Assembly (NCBI GenBank): GCA_022711405.1
Contig: JAKLFC010000001.1
Span: forward strand, 390,899 to 454,898
DNA from: Bacteroidota bacterium
GTDB taxonomy: Bacteria > Bacteroidota > Bacteroidia > Bacteroidales > JAGONC01
Reading direction: 5' to 3'
Length of the DNA stretch: 64,000 nt
The translations under genes were made by a program, and so were the position numbers. Positions 43,218-53,566 of the stretch are shown piece after piece; position 1 is the first letter of the stretch; each line of letters opens with the position of its first letter. The notes below the pieces were generated by a model. That model had not been told where the DNA came from. It ran no database searches and saw only the letters and a program-made list of their open reading frames with translations.

Positions 43218-43592
43218 CTACCAGATGAATTCTTCTGCATTGAATTCGTGCGTGTCGCCCTTACGGTAATAGCGCCAGTACCGGTTGTCCACCTGTTTTT
43301 TAGACCATTGGTTCCAGAAAGCAGGGGAGACCTTTTTGCTGTCTCTGGTTTTCAGGCGCATCTGGTATACGGCAATGACAGGATTGAAAACCAAGTCAGT
43401 AACACCAAGGGTCATCGTTGCCGGTGCTGAATCATCCTCTTTTTTGTCTTCCTGGAGGTGGACTTCAAACTGATTGTGTTCAAGCAGCTCTTTGAGAAAT
43501 GCCGCACGTTTACCGTCAATTCCTTTTTCCACGATAGTACAACGTACTCCGTTCACCTCTTCCACGATATGCTTTCCCTTGTTCAATGCCAT
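43218..43592 (-). CDS. Small conserved-looking protein of unknown function after nuoN
   Basis: The product is 124 residues from the ATG at 43590-43592; upstream in-frame codons overlap nuoN. It is a soluble alpha/beta-looking protein: GKHIVEEVNGVRCTIVEKGIDGKRAAFLKELLEHN is broken by a Gly turn, then an acidic stretch QEDKKEDDSA, a hydrophobic strand LGVTDLVFNPVIAVYQMRLKT and a Trp-rich end (AFWNQWSKKQVDNRYWRYYRKG). I do not recognise it. It lies 11 nt after nuoN and 19 nt before phrB, so it probably shares the transcript. Confidence 0.7.
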   Translation of the reverse strand: MALNKGKHIVEEVNGVRCTIVEKGIDGKRAAFLKELLEHNQFEVHLQEDKKEDDSAPATMTLGVTDLVFNPVIAVYQMRLKTRDSKKVSPAFWNQWSKKQVDNRYWRYYRKGDTHEFNAEEFIW

Positions 43593-43603
43593 GGTAGAAC
43601 GAT

Positions 43604-45034
43604 TTATGGTCCGTTTATGCCAATGCTGAGTGTATTGATCCATTCATACACAGCGCTGTAAAAGCCAAGTGCAACGATGCCAGCAGTGCAGATCAGAAGA
43701 CCTATCCGTGTGGTAACATCCGATCGGAAGGGTTCAATGGGATGATCGTTCTTATTGATGAACATGGCTTTTACCACCAGGAGATAATAATATAAGGAAA
43801 TGGTCGCGTTAAGCACTGCGATGAGTACAAGCCAGTAATAACCTCCCGAGGCTGCGGATGTGAAGAGAAAGAACTTACCGAAAAAGCCTGCGACAGGCGG
43901 TATACCTGCCAGGGAGAACAACGACAGCATCATCAGGAGGCTGAGCCTGGGATTGGTATGGTAGAGCCCATTATAATCTTCCATATTTTCTTTTCCAGTT
44001 TGGTTGTAAATGGCAGCAACCACACCAAAGGCTCCCAGGTTGGAAAAGATATAGACCAGGATAAAATAGATGACGGAAGCCATCCCCAGCTTTGATCCTG
44101 CAATGATCCCCAGCAGGATGAATCCTGCCTGGGCAATGGATGAGAAGGCAAGGAACCGCTTCAGGTTCTTCTGGCGGAGTGCAAAAAGATTCCCGATGGT
44201 CATGGTGATAACGGCGATGAAGTAGATCAGATCTTTCCAAAGGAAGTCGATAGAGGTGAATACCGTATAGAGGACGAGGATGAAAATAAAAACAGCCGCA
44301 CCTTTGGAAATCACCGAAAGGTAGGAGGTGACATTGACAGGGGCTCCTTCATAGACATCGGCCGTCCACAGATGGAAAGGGACAAGGGATATCTTGAATC
44401 CCATACCGGCAAAAAAGAATATGAATGCCAGTACCTGGAGCGGTTCACCCGTAAAGGAAGTCTTCACCTCGCTGAAGAAAATGGATCCGGTGGTGCCATA
44501 GATCATCGACAGGCCAAAAAGAAGAATCCCCGATGAAAGGGCTGAAATAAGGATCAGCTTTATGCCGGCTTCGGCCGACCGGGTCTGGTGATGAACATAG
44601 GCAGCCAGTGCCGCCATGGGGATGGTGGCCAGCTCCAGGCCGAGGTAGAACATCAGGAAATCGCCCGAGGAGATCATGAAGTTCATGCCGATCAGGGTGG
44701 CGAGCAATAATACGTAAAACTCGCTCATCTTCAGGTGGTTTTCTTCTTTTTTCAGCCATGCAAACGATTGCAGCATGACGATAAAAAAACCGATGTTCAG
44801 CACATTTTTCATCAGAATGATCAGGTTGCTGGTATGATACATTCCACCGAAAAGCGACCCTTCCCTGGCAGGGAGAAATCCGATGAGAAGATTGATGAAG
44901 AATAGTCCAATGGCAACCGGCAGGATGAAGCTTCTGTATTTTGATCCGGCTCCCAGGTCAATGACCAGGATGACCACCGCCAGCAGGGTCAACAGCAGCT
45001 CATGCCTCATGATCATAAGATCGTTCAGATTCAT
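43604..45034 (-). CDS. nuoN: NADH-quinone oxidoreductase subunit N
   Basis: This 476-residue antiporter-like membrane subunit has about 13-14 helices. Typical NuoN segments are MNFMISSGDFLMFYLGLELATIPMAAL split over two helices, SLVPFHLWTADVYEGAPVNVTSYLSVISKGAAV, and LFSLAGIPPVAGFFGKFFLF. The conserved Glu of helix 5 and the Lys residues of the central proton channel are visible in those motifs. It is the last subunit gene of the operon. Confidence 0.96.
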   Translation of the reverse strand: MNLNDLMIMRHELLLTLLAVVILVIDLGAGSKYRSFILPVAIGLFFINLLIGFLPAREGSLFGGMYHTSNLIILMKNVLNIGFFIVMLQSFAWLKKEENHLKMSEFYVLLLATLIGMNFMISSGDFLMFYLGLELATIPMAALAAYVHHQTRSAEAGIKLILISALSSGILLFGLSMIYGTTGSIFFSEVKTSFTGEPLQVLAFIFFFAGMGFKISLVPFHLWTADVYEGAPVNVTSYLSVISKGAAVFIFILVLYTVFTSIDFLWKDLIYFIAVITMTIGNLFALRQKNLKRFLAFSSIAQAGFILLGIIAGSKLGMASVIYFILVYIFSNLGAFGVVAAIYNQTGKENMEDYNGLYHTNPRLSLLMMLSLFSLAGIPPVAGFFGKFFLFTSAASGGYYWLVLIAVLNATISLYYYLLVVKAMFINKNDHPIEPFRSDVTTRIGLLICTAGIVALGFYSAVYEWINTLSIGINGP

Positions 45035-45044
45035 AATCTATCGA

Positions 45045-46568
45045 TTAATTGAGTACCAGCGGTACATCATTTACCAAACCTGCTAATTTACTGACAATCG
45101 GACCCAGGCTGAAGTTGATCATATCCGACAGCCACAGGGGCGCCAGCCCGATTCCTGCAATGCCGATGACCAGTATGATCGTTGAAATCCGTTCATACCA
45201 ACGAGCGTCACCAAGGTGTTCATAATGGTCGTTTTTGATTGGACCCAGCAAAAGGATGCCGATCACGCGAAGGATATACACTGCCGTGATCACGATGGAT
45301 GTGGTCGCCACAATGGTCACCACCCTGTGAAATGTATCTGCATGCTGGAAAGCACCCACAAAAATGGTGGCCTCTGCTACAAAGCCGCTTAATCCTGGGA
45401 GTCCCAGGGAAGCAAGACCTGCGATCACATACACCACTGACAAAAAGGGGATCACCTTCATCAGTCCGCCCATTTCATCGATGATGCGGGTATGTGTCCG
45501 CGAATAGATCATCCCGATCAGGGCAAAGAAAAGGGCTGTCATAAGTCCGTGGGAGATCATCTGGATGATGGCCCCGTTCATGGCAGTCTGGTTCATCATC
45601 AGCAGTGCAAAGAGCACGAGTCCGCAGTGACTGACCGATGAATAGGCGTTGATGTATTTCAGGTCCTTTTGCCAGATAGCTCCAAAGGCTCCATAGACAA
45701 CGCTGATGGTGGTCAGTATGATGAAGATCCAAGCCAGTTCGCTGGCTGCTTCCGGCATCAGGAACATGGCCACGCGGAAACACCCGTACCCTCCCAGTTT
45801 CATCAGGACGCCGGCGTGGAGCATGGAAACGGCCGTGGGTGCCGAGGAATGACCGTCGGGCGACCAGGTGTGCAACGGGAACAAAGCTCCCAGGATGCCG
45901 AATCCGATGAAGGTGAACGGGAAAAAGAAACGCTGAGCTGTGACGGGTATGCTGGCACGGGCAATCTCCAAAATATGAAATGTGCGCTGCCCGCCTTCAG
46001 GCGCTGAATAAAAATAAAGGCCAAGAATGCCAACGGTAAGCAGGGCCGATCCCCCCATCAGCATCAGGGTCAGCTTCATCGCCGAGTATTCTTTCGGTCC
46101 CGACCCCCAGATACCGATCAGCAGGTACATCGGTATGACCGCCAACTCATAGAAGAGGAACATGGTGAACAGGTCAAGGGAAATGAAGAATCCAAACACA
46201 CCGGAGGAGAGCAGGATCAGGCTGATGAAGAACTCCCTGGAGAGAAACTCCATCTCCCACGATGCAAAGACACCTGCAAAAATGACGATCGCTGTAAGGG
46301 CGATCATCGCAACGGAAATGCCATCCACACCGATGGCGTACCGTATGTTCAGGCTTGGGAACCAGCTGGTGTCCGAAGTAAAAAGCATCTCATCCGTCAC
46401 ACCCGCCTTCCTTGCTCCGAGGTACATGAAAACCAGTGCTCCTGCAAGGATCAGCTGAATGCTCATGCCAACCGCACTGGCCCACCGGGCTCCTCTCAGA
46501 TCCCGGGTGAACAGTATCGCCAGGATGGTCAGCGCCGGTACGATCACGAATAAATTCAGAAAGTGCAT
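45045..46568 (-). CDS. nuoM: NADH-quinone oxidoreductase subunit M
   Basis: This 507-residue subunit has 14 helices. NuoM motifs are present: YAIGVDGISVAMIALTAIVIF, FLFYELAVIPMYLLIGIWG (with the conserved Glu), ALFPLHTWSPDGHSSAPTAVSMLHAGVLMKLGGYG broken by a loop, SSVSHCGLVLFAL and LGLPGLSGFVAE. It forms one of the three proton channels of the membrane arm. It is separated by 15 nt from nuoL upstream and 10 nt from nuoN downstream. Confidence 0.97.
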   Translation of the reverse strand: MHFLNLFVIVPALTILAILFTRDLRGARWASAVGMSIQLILAGALVFMYLGARKAGVTDEMLFTSDTSWFPSLNIRYAIGVDGISVAMIALTAIVIFAGVFASWEMEFLSREFFISLILLSSGVFGFFISLDLFTMFLFYELAVIPMYLLIGIWGSGPKEYSAMKLTLMLMGGSALLTVGILGLYFYSAPEGGQRTFHILEIARASIPVTAQRFFFPFTFIGFGILGALFPLHTWSPDGHSSAPTAVSMLHAGVLMKLGGYGCFRVAMFLMPEAASELAWIFIILTTISVVYGAFGAIWQKDLKYINAYSSVSHCGLVLFALLMMNQTAMNGAIIQMISHGLMTALFFALIGMIYSRTHTRIIDEMGGLMKVIPFLSVVYVIAGLASLGLPGLSGFVAEATIFVGAFQHADTFHRVVTIVATTSIVITAVYILRVIGILLLGPIKNDHYEHLGDARWYERISTIILVIGIAGIGLAPLWLSDMINFSLGPIVSKLAGLVNDVPLVLN

Positions 46569-46583
46569 CTCTGTCCGGTCCTT

Positions 46584-48509
46584 TTAGTATAACAAATAAA
46601 TGAAAACCAGGATCAGAAGTACAGCACCCGATACAAACACGATCGCGTACTGCTGCAGCTGACCCGACTGAAAACCCTTGATCCTGTGACTGGTGAACTC
46701 AATCACCCATGCAATCCCGTTCATGGTCCCGTCGACCACATGCCTGTCGAACCAGGCGACAGGAGTCGATATATACCTGAAGATGATCTTTTTGGTGACG
46801 AAAAGGTACACTTCATCGATATAGAACTTATGGAATGACCATGTGTACAGGTGTCTGAATGTTGAAGCCATCCTGGCAGGAAGCGTACTTTCTTTACGGT
46901 ACATGACCGTCGCAACGGCAATCCCGGCTGCTGCAATCAGTACCGAGGGTATCGCAATCCCCCATTCGATATGTGTTTCGAGGTGCATTCCATCACTGGT
47001 AACCAGGTTATGGAACGGTATGAATCCCGTGAATATGGATGCGGCAGCCAGAAACATCAGCGGGATGGTCATTACATAGGGTGCTTCGTGCGGGGTATGG
47101 TGGTAGTGTGCCTGCCTGCCATGGAAAATGCTGTAATACAGCCGGAACATATAGAAAGCGGTCAGGCCGGCCACGAGATATTCGACAACGAACAGCACCT
47201 TATTGTGATGCCATGCTGCTGCCAGGATCTCATCCTTGCTGAAAAATCCGGAAAAGGGAGGGATTCCTGCGATGGTCAGGCATGCAATCAGGAAAGTGAT
47301 GTGAGTGATGGGTAAGAACTTCCGTAATCCTCCCATCTCATTCATATAGTTGCTGTGAACGGCATGGATCACTGCCCCCGCACAGAGGAAAAGCAGTGCC
47401 TTGAACATGGCATGGGTGAACAGGTGGAACATGGATGCCATGAATCCCAGCCCCTCATGTCCTCCATAACCGGAAACCCCCAGCGCCAGCATCATATACC
47501 CGATCTGCGACATGGTCGAATAGGCAAGTACCCGTTTGATATCCAGTTGCGTACAGGCTATCACGGCAGCAAACAATGAAGTGAATCCCCCGACATAGGC
47601 AACCACATTAAGTGCCGGGATCCCGGCAAGGGCATAGATAGGGAACAGGCGGGCCACCAGGTAAACACCGGCAACTACCATCGTGGCGGCATGGATCAGG
47701 GCAGAGACCGGGGTGGGGCCTTCCATGGCATCCGGCAACCAGATGTGCAACGGGAACATGGCCGATTTGCCGGCTCCTCCCATGAAGACAAGGATCAGCG
47801 ACCAGGTGATGATGGACAGTCCCAGAAATGTGGCGCCTCCCGCATGGGTCACAGCAGGTCCTGCAGGATCGGTGAGCGTTTTAAAATCGAACGTGCCTGT
47901 GGTATAGGAAAGTACCAGGATGCCGATCAGGAATCCAAGGTCGGCAAACCGCGTAACGATGAATGCTTTTTTGGAGGCCGCCACTGCGGAGGGCTTCTGA
48001 TAGTAGAATCCGATCAGCAGATAGCTGGAAACGCCCACCAGCTCCCAGAAGATGTACATCTGGAAGATGTTGGTCGCCACCACCAATCCCAGCATGGAAA
48101 ATGTGAATAGGGAAAGGAACGAGAAAAACCTCTCGTATCCCCGTTCCCCCTTCATGTAGCCGATACTGTAGATGTGAACCATCAACGAAACGGTGGTGAT
48201 CACGATCAGCATCATCACCGAGATCGGATCCAGCAAAATTCCCATGTCAATGTGCAGCTTTTCCGTCAGGCGAAGCCAAACAGAGTTCATGGCAATGATC
48301 GCAGAATATCCGTCCTCACCGTGAAGTGATGTAAAGAAATACCGGTAGGCAGTGATCAGCGACAGGGCGAAGGAGACCAGCAGACCTGCCGAACCCACGA
48401 TGCCCGAGATAAGAGGCTTGAACCGGTGGCCGGACAATCCCAGGAAGATGAACAGGAGAAAAGGGATCAGGAGAATATAGAGCGTAAATGCGTATCCGTG
48501 AATTTCCAT
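46584..48509 (-). CDS. nuoL: NADH-quinone oxidoreductase subunit L
   Basis: This 641-residue subunit has the distal antiporter-like core plus the long C-terminal lateral helix region. NuoL motifs include YFSFLSLFTFSMLGLV-like FFSFLSLFTFSMLGLVVA, FWELVGVSSYLLIGFYY, GKSAMFPLHIWLPDAMEGPTPVSALIHAATMV (two helices), ALFLCAGAVIHA and LTIAGIPPFSGFFSKDEIL. The gene is followed after 15 nt by nuoM and preceded by nuoK at 4 nt. Confidence 0.97.
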   Translation of the reverse strand: MEIHGYAFTLYILLIPFLLFIFLGLSGHRFKPLISGIVGSAGLLVSFALSLITAYRYFFTSLHGEDGYSAIIAMNSVWLRLTEKLHIDMGILLDPISVMMLIVITTVSLMVHIYSIGYMKGERGYERFFSFLSLFTFSMLGLVVATNIFQMYIFWELVGVSSYLLIGFYYQKPSAVAASKKAFIVTRFADLGFLIGILVLSYTTGTFDFKTLTDPAGPAVTHAGGATFLGLSIITWSLILVFMGGAGKSAMFPLHIWLPDAMEGPTPVSALIHAATMVVAGVYLVARLFPIYALAGIPALNVVAYVGGFTSLFAAVIACTQLDIKRVLAYSTMSQIGYMMLALGVSGYGGHEGLGFMASMFHLFTHAMFKALLFLCAGAVIHAVHSNYMNEMGGLRKFLPITHITFLIACLTIAGIPPFSGFFSKDEILAAAWHHNKVLFVVEYLVAGLTAFYMFRLYYSIFHGRQAHYHHTPHEAPYVMTIPLMFLAAASIFTGFIPFHNLVTSDGMHLETHIEWGIAIPSVLIAAAGIAVATVMYRKESTLPARMASTFRHLYTWSFHKFYIDEVYLFVTKKIIFRYISTPVAWFDRHVVDGTMNGIAWVIEFTSHRIKGFQSGQLQQYAIVFVSGAVLLILVFIYLLY

Positions 48510-48513
48510 AGAC

Positions 48514-48831
48514 TTAATGTTTCATTTCGTCCACTTTTTCTACTTCGATCGAACGGAAATTTCTGTATATGTTGATGATGATGGCTATGGCAATGGCCGC
48601 TTCAGCGGCCGCGATGGCAATGACGATCATGCTGAAAAAATGCCCCTGCAGTTCATGGGGAAAAAGGTATCGGTTGAAGACCACAAAGTTGATGTTTACC
48701 GAGTTCAGGATCAGTTCGATCGACATCAGGATGGTGATCAGGTTCCTGCGGGTCAGAAAACCAAAGATCCCGATGAAAAACATCAGGGTGCTGAGGATCA
48801 GAAAATAATGAAGTGGTATACCTTGATGCAT
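48514..48831 (-). CDS. nuoK: NADH-quinone oxidoreductase subunit K
   Basis: This 105-residue, three-helix subunit includes the conserved glutamates in NLITILMSIELILNSVNINFV and AIAAAEAAIAIAIIINIYR. It is normal in length for the family. It lies in the order J-K-L with short gaps. Confidence 0.95.
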   Translation of the reverse strand: MHQGIPLHYFLILSTLMFFIGIFGFLTRRNLITILMSIELILNSVNINFVVFNRYLFPHELQGHFFSMIVIAIAAAEAAIAIAIIINIYRNFRSIEVEKVDEMKH

Positions 48832-48845
48832 CGGAGGGGGTTTTT

Positions 48846-49352
48846 CTATTTGACTTCTTTTTTGGCAACAATGATGGCTCCGATCATGACGGCGAGCAGC
48901 AGGACGGAGATGACCTCAAAGGGTAACGCATATCCGTTATCGCCGTAATTGATCAGCTGATTTCCTATCGATTTCATGGTACTGGGTACAGCAGTTTCGG
49001 CTGAGGGTTTGAATGCATAGCTGTAAATCGTATAAAGCGTGACTCCCGCCCCCAGGATGACCACAAGGGCTGAAGCGATCATACGCCATCGGCCGGCCAT
49101 AGCTGCCCTTTCACTGATATGGCTGGTGAGCAAAATGGAAAAGATGATCAGAACCACGATCCCGCCAGCATACACCGTCAGCTGAACTGCCGCCAGGAAC
49201 ATGTAATCCAGCATGAAATAAAGCCCCGCGGTCGCCAGAAGGACAAATAAAAGAAATACTGCCGAACGCAGGATACGCCGGGTGAGTACCGTCATCAATG
49301 AAAAGACCAGTATCAAGCCCGACAAAATAATAAACATGACCATATTGTTCAT
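48846..49352 (-). CDS. nuoJ: NADH-quinone oxidoreductase subunit J
   Basis: The product is 168 residues from the ATG at 49350-49352; an apparent N-terminal extension overlaps nuoI and is not NuoJ-like. Five helices are present, including AVFLLFVLLATAGLYFMLDYMFLAAVQLTVYAGGIVVLIIFSILL across helices 2-3, the site of the conformational pi-bulge in other complex I structures. It is followed 14 nt later by nuoK. Confidence 0.94.
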   Translation of the reverse strand: MNNMVMFIILSGLILVFSLMTVLTRRILRSAVFLLFVLLATAGLYFMLDYMFLAAVQLTVYAGGIVVLIIFSILLTSHISERAAMAGRWRMIASALVVILGAGVTLYTIYSYAFKPSAETAVPSTMKSIGNQLINYGDNGYALPFEVISVLLLAVMIGAIIVAKKEVK

Positions 49353-49363
49353 AGCCTGCCAGA

Positions 49364-49846
49364 TTATTCTTTGATGCCCTCCATGATCTTTGATCCGGGC
49401 CTGTTCAGTACCTTGGTCAGCTGAGTGCGGTCCCACACGGCATGCTCAAAGGTCTGAGCCATGACGATGGCATCCGAGGGACAGTTCTTCACACATAGGT
49501 TGCACAGACTGCACATGCCCAGATGATAGATATGTTTGTCAATGATCCTTTTCTTCTTGCCGTCAGGGAGCAGCACCGTCGCTGTGATGATCTCGATGGA
49601 ACCATTGGGACAGCTTATCTCACAGATTCCGCAACCTGTACATTTGTGCTCGTTGTTCTCATTGTGCGGCATGGTAACCTCGCCCCTGAACCGCTCGAAC
49701 ATCACCAGTTTGCGCCTGTTCTCAGGATATTGCTGAGTTACGATCAGCCAGGGTCTGAAAAAGTAATGACCCGTCACCCGCATACCCTGGATGAGTGTCC
49801 ATATGCCTTTTAAAACGTCAGATAAATATTTCCAGATCGCTCTCAT
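49364..49846 (-). CDS. nuoI: NADH-quinone oxidoreductase subunit I (two 4Fe-4S clusters)
   Basis: This 160-residue protein has two complete CxxCxxCxxxCP ferredoxin motifs: CTGCGICEISCP and CSLCNLCVKNCP. They bind the N6a and N6b clusters that pass electrons to NuoB. Since nuoE, nuoF and nuoG are absent, this subunit is a candidate docking site for a soluble donor such as ferredoxin; that is inference. It lies 15 nt after nuoH. Confidence 0.96.
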   Translation of the reverse strand: MRAIWKYLSDVLKGIWTLIQGMRVTGHYFFRPWLIVTQQYPENRRKLVMFERFRGEVTMPHNENNEHKCTGCGICEISCPNGSIEIITATVLLPDGKKKRIIDKHIYHLGMCSLCNLCVKNCPSDAIVMAQTFEHAVWDRTQLTKVLNRPGSKIMEGIKE

Positions 49847-49861
49847 CTTCTTCTCTCTCTG

Positions 49862-50950
49862 TTAAAAATGCCATCCCATCAGTACGATCACGGTCATCAG
49901 GATGATATTGAACAAATTGATGGGTAAAAGGAATTTCCACTCCAGGGTCAGGATCTGGTCGATCCTCAGGCGGGGGAATGTCCATTTGAACCACATGATC
50001 AGGAATATCACGAAAAACACCTTGATGAAAAACCAGAAGACCGGTGGAATGAGATCCATCACATGGTTGAATTCCTCCAGGTTCCCAAAGTGCAGGGGCA
50101 TCCAGCCTCCCAGGAAGACCGTGGTGGCCATGGCGGAAACGATGAACAGGTTGACGTATTCGGCCAGGAAAAAGAAAGCGAACTTGATCCCTGAATATTC
50201 CGTATGGAATCCTGCGGTGAGCTCGGATTCCGCTTCGGCCAGGTCGAAAGGTCCGCGGTTGGTTTCTGCCGTCCCTGCGATGACGAACACGAAAAAAGCA
50301 ATGATGGCCGGAATGTGTCCGCGGTAGATGAACCACCCGGCGCGCTGGGCTTCGACGATCCCAGAGAGCTGCAGCGTGCCTGCCAGGATCACGATGGTGA
50401 TCAGTGACAGCCCTACCGACAGTTCGTAGCTGATGATCTGTGCACCGCTTCTCATGGCACCGATCAGTGAATATTTGTTGTTGGATGACCAGCCTGCCAG
50501 CAATATGCCAATGACGCCCACGGCAGTGATGGAGGTCACGAAAAATACGCCTATGTCAAAATCGAAGGCCTGCAATCCTTTGGCAAACGGTATCACCGAA
50601 ATGGCCAGGAAGGTGACGATGATCACGATGAACGGCGCTAGGTTGTACAGGAATTTATCGGCCCTGGCCGGCTGGATCAATTCCTTCATTAAAAGCTTGA
50701 TAAAGTCGGCGATGGTCTGAACAAGACCCCACGGGCCCACCCGCATCGGTCCCAACCGTTGCTGGAAAAAGGCGCATACCTTGCGTTCGGCATAAACCAG
50801 GAACAATCCGAAGACCGCCACAAACAGCAGGATGACAATCCCTACGATCACCCATTCCACAGCAAGCGTCCCCGCGGGCGATAGCCGGTTACTCAGCCCT
50901 TCGTGGATGGACTGTGTGAAGGAGGAAAAATCGTATATACTGAATGCCAT
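49862..50950 (-). CDS. nuoH: NADH-quinone oxidoreductase subunit H
   Basis: The product is 362 residues from the ATG at 50948-50950, which clears the nuoD stop by 10 nt; an upstream in-frame start would overlap nuoD. NuoH signatures are [37 protein letters not shown] across a helix break, [29 protein letters not shown] in parts, and [18 protein letters not shown]. It forms the quinone-entry chamber at the base of the membrane arm. Confidence 0.96.
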   Translation of the reverse strand: MAFSIYDFSSFTQSIHEGLSNRLSPAGTLAVEWVIVGIVILLFVAVFGLFLVYAERKVCAFFQQRLGPMRVGPWGLVQTIADFIKLLMKELIQPARADKFLYNLAPFIVIIVTFLAISVIPFAKGLQAFDFDIGVFFVTSITAVGVIGILLAGWSSNNKYSLIGAMRSGAQIISYELSVGLSLITIVILAGTLQLSGIVEAQRAGWFIYRGHIPAIIAFFVFVIAGTAETNRGPFDLAEAESELTAGFHTEYSGIKFAFFFLAEYVNLFIVSAMATTVFLGGWMPLHFGNLEEFNHVMDLIPPVFWFFIKVFFVIFLIMWFKWTFPRLRIDQILTLEWKFLLPINLFNIILMTVIVLMGWHF

Positions 50951-50960
50951 ATCGTTGGTT

Positions 50961-52079
50961 TTACCTGTCAATATCAGGGATTACAAGGTCGAGCGACGAC
51001 ATGATGGCCACCAGGTCGGCGATCTTCCATCCTTTCGACATCGCATGGAGTGCCGATAGATTGCTGAATCCCGGTGAACGGAATTTCAGCCGGTAGGGGC
51101 TTTTCTTGCCGTCACTGATGATGAATACGCCAAAATCTCCCCTGGCTGATTCCACCCGCTGAAAATATTCTCCTTCCGGAAGTTTGACCACCCCCTTGAG
51201 TTTGACCTGGTAATCCCCCTCGGGGATGTTGTCAATCAGCTGTTCGATGATCGACATGGATTCCCACATCTCCCTGATCCTGACCTTATAACGGGCCAGC
51301 GTGTCGCAACGGTCGTCCAGGGCTTCCTGGAAGCTGACGAACGGATAGGCACTGTAGGGATGATGTTTCCTGACATCGCAGGAAAACCCCGATGCCCTTC
51401 CGGAAGGACCTGTGACGCCATAATTGATGACAGCTTCCCTTGGAAATATTCCGATGCCGCGCGTCCGCTCCTGGAAAATGACGTTGCCGGTCAGCAGCTG
51501 GTCGTATTCCGGAAGCTTTTCCCGGAAATAGTTCAGAAACTCGTGGACCCGGTTCCTAAAGTTCGGATGGATGTCGAACATCAGCCCGCCGGGGATGCTA
51601 TAGTGAAGTGTCAGACGCGCCCCGCAGGTCTCCTCGAAAATGTCAAGAATTTTCTCCCTGTCGCGCAATCCATAGAAGAAGGTGGTCAAGGCTCCCAGGT
51701 CCATCCCCATCACGCACCACCATAACTGGTGGGAGGCCAGACGCTGTAACTCGCTGAATATGGTACGGATGTACTTCACCCGGTCGGGCACCTCCACGCC
51801 AAGTGCATTTTCAATGCAAAGGCACACCGCTTCTTCATTCATGTGCGCGGAGAGATAGTCCATCCTGTCGGTAAGGTAGGGGATCTGCGGATACGTGAGC
51901 GATTCGCACATTTTTTCTATCCCGCTGTGGATATAACCGATATGAGGATCCACATGATGCACGATCTCGCCTTCCAGCTTGAGCAGCAGCCTCAGCACAC
52001 CATGCGTCGAGGGATGCTGGGGCCCCATGTTCACCAGGTATTCCTGTGTCTCGATCCTATCCTGTTCAGCTTCTCCCAT
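50961..52079 (-). CDS. nuoD: NADH-quinone oxidoreductase subunit D
   Basis: This 372-residue subunit has the family signature [22 protein letters not shown] and the quinone-site residues in that loop, [14 protein letters not shown], and the C-terminal [21 protein letters not shown]...[18 protein letters not shown]. NuoD is separate from NuoC here, unlike the fused NuoCD of E. coli and many Bacteroides. It lies 3 nt downstream of nuoC. Confidence 0.96.
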   Translation of the reverse strand: MGEAEQDRIETQEYLVNMGPQHPSTHGVLRLLLKLEGEIVHHVDPHIGYIHSGIEKMCESLTYPQIPYLTDRMDYLSAHMNEEAVCLCIENALGVEVPDRVKYIRTIFSELQRLASHQLWWCVMGMDLGALTTFFYGLRDREKILDIFEETCGARLTLHYSIPGGLMFDIHPNFRNRVHEFLNYFREKLPEYDQLLTGNVIFQERTRGIGIFPREAVINYGVTGPSGRASGFSCDVRKHHPYSAYPFVSFQEALDDRCDTLARYKVRIREMWESMSIIEQLIDNIPEGDYQVKLKGVVKLPEGEYFQRVESARGDFGVFIISDGKKSPYRLKFRSPGFSNLSALHAMSKGWKIADLVAIMSSLDLVIPDIDR

Positions 52080-52082
52080 GGT

Positions 52083-52538
52083 TTAACGATCAACGATCCT
52101 GACTTCATCCACATAATCTTTTCTCAAAGGAAATCCCCATTCCTCCGAAAGAAAAAGCCTCCGCATATCGGGATGCCCCTTAAACCGGATCCCAAGAAGA
52201 TCAAAGACCTCTCGTTCATGAAATTCAGCAGTTTGCCAGATATCGCAAACCGTAGGCAGGACGGGATTGATCCGTGAAAGAGTCTTTGTCTTGAGTACGA
52301 GGACAGTATTGTGAACGGTGGATTCCAGATGGTAGATCACCTTCATATGATCTTCAAAGTCAGCTCCGGTAAGGCAGATCAGGTAATCCATTGCAGTGGA
52401 TGGATTTTCTTTCAGTTCCAGTGCCAGCTGATGCAGCCTGTCATCAGGAACCATAACTTCGGGGAACTGCTTTCCCTGGACCACCTCAGCGGCCGGTTCG
52501 ATGGACTGAATGAATGTGTTGAGATCTTCCAGGCTCAT
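52083..52538 (-). CDS. nuoC: NADH-quinone oxidoreductase subunit C
   Basis: The product is 151 residues from the ATG at 52536-52538, which overlaps the nuoB stop by 4 nt. A longer frame upstream lies within nuoB. The family core is present: [61 protein letters not shown] in parts, and GFPLRKDY. It supports NuoD in the peripheral arm. Confidence 0.94.
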   Translation of the reverse strand: MSLEDLNTFIQSIEPAAEVVQGKQFPEVMVPDDRLHQLALELKENPSTAMDYLICLTGADFEDHMKVIYHLESTVHNTVLVLKTKTLSRINPVLPTVCDIWQTAEFHEREVFDLLGIRFKGHPDMRRLFLSEEWGFPLRKDYVDEVRIVDR

Positions 52539-53116
52539 GATAGTTCCCTCGGTAAAGTTGATTCGGCTGCCGGTGCCTGCTTTTTCCCTATTGTCCGCTG
52601 CTTTTTTATCTTTTTCTGAAGCTGCATGATTCCATAGAGTACAGCTTCGGGGCGTGGAGGACATCCGGGAATGTACACATCGACGGGGATCACATGGTCG
52701 GCTCCCTTCACTACGGAATACGAATTATAGAAAAAAGGACCTCCGGAAATGGCGCAGGCACCCATCGCAACCACATATTTAGGTTCAGCCATCTGATCGT
52801 ACAGCCGTTTTAAAACAGGAGCCATTTTGTATACGATCGAGCCGCTGATGAAGATCACGTCAGCCTGACGTGGAGTGGCCCGTGCCACCTCCGCACCAAA
52901 CCTGGCGAAGTCATGCCTGGAGGCGCCGGTTGCCATGAATTCAATGGCACAGCAACGCGTTCCAAAGGTCAGTGGCCACAATGAGTTGGCCCTTGCCCAG
53001 TTGACCAGCGCGTTGAGGTTTGCCAGCACAATGCCGCCATCCGCATATTGCTCAACAATAGGGTACTGGTTTTTGTAAAAAGGATCGTGTATTTCTTTTT
53101 TCCGGATTATTCCCAT
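52535..53116 (-). CDS. nuoB: NADH-quinone oxidoreductase subunit B (N2 cluster)
   Basis: This 193-residue protein has the N2 4Fe-4S ligands: the adjacent cysteines in [10 protein letters not shown], a third in [10 protein letters not shown] and a fourth in [10 protein letters not shown]. The usual hydrophobic N-terminal helix and ARWLWPLTFG-like element (NSLWPLTFG) are present. A Lys-rich C-terminal tail extends past the core. The start overlaps the nuoA stop by 10 nt. Confidence 0.96.
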   Translation of the reverse strand: MGIIRKKEIHDPFYKNQYPIVEQYADGGIVLANLNALVNWARANSLWPLTFGTRCCAIEFMATGASRHDFARFGAEVARATPRQADVIFISGSIVYKMAPVLKRLYDQMAEPKYVVAMGACAISGGPFFYNSYSVVKGADHVIPVDVYIPGCPPRPEAVLYGIMQLQKKIKKQRTIGKKQAPAAESTLPRELS

Positions 53117-53457
53117 TTAAGTGCGTGTTTTTTCCAGGCGTACAACAGGCCCAGTGAAAGAATAAAGAAAAATATCAGGATCTCCACCAATGCAACGATG
53201 TTGCCCCTGGCCACCGTCACCGCCCATGGAAATATAAAAACTGTTTCCACGTCAAAGATCAGAAAAAGAATGGCAAAGAGATAGTACCCAACGGTGTACT
53301 GCAGCCACGCTCCCCCGATCGTCGGGATGCCGCATTCGTAGGGCTCGAATTTCTGTGGATTATAGGATTTGGGCGGTATGAAGCCTGAAAACAACAGAGC
53401 GGCTCCTACCAGCACCACCGCAACAATGAAGAACAGGACCAATGACTGACTCTCCAT
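53107..53457 (-). CDS. nuoA: NADH-quinone oxidoreductase subunit A
   Basis: This 116-residue, three-helix subunit has the conserved loop [16 protein letters not shown] and the [19 protein letters not shown] segment. It is first in the operon and is preceded by a TATTTTTG -7 box about 22 nt before the ATG. Its length is normal for the family. Confidence 0.95.
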   Translation of the reverse strand: MESQSLVLFFIVAVVLVGAALLFSGFIPPKSYNPQKFEPYECGIPTIGGAWLQYTVGYYLFAILFLIFDVETVFIFPWAVTVARGNIVALVEILIFFFILSLGLLYAWKKHALKWE

Positions 53458-53479
53458 AGGGATTTTTTTTCAGGATGGG

Positions 53480-53487
53480 CAAAAATA
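53480..53487 (-). promoter_or_regulatory. Candidate -7 box of the nuo operon
   Basis: The minus strand reads TATTTTTG, an exact TAnnTTTG match, 22 nt before the nuoA ATG. The -33 region is T-rich without a clear TTG. Confidence 0.45.
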
Positions 53488-53566
53488 TGAAAAAACATAC
53501 ATACATGTAAAAAAAATATATTAACAGGAGATTGTTTAGATTAAGTTTAATTAAAGCACAGAGTAA

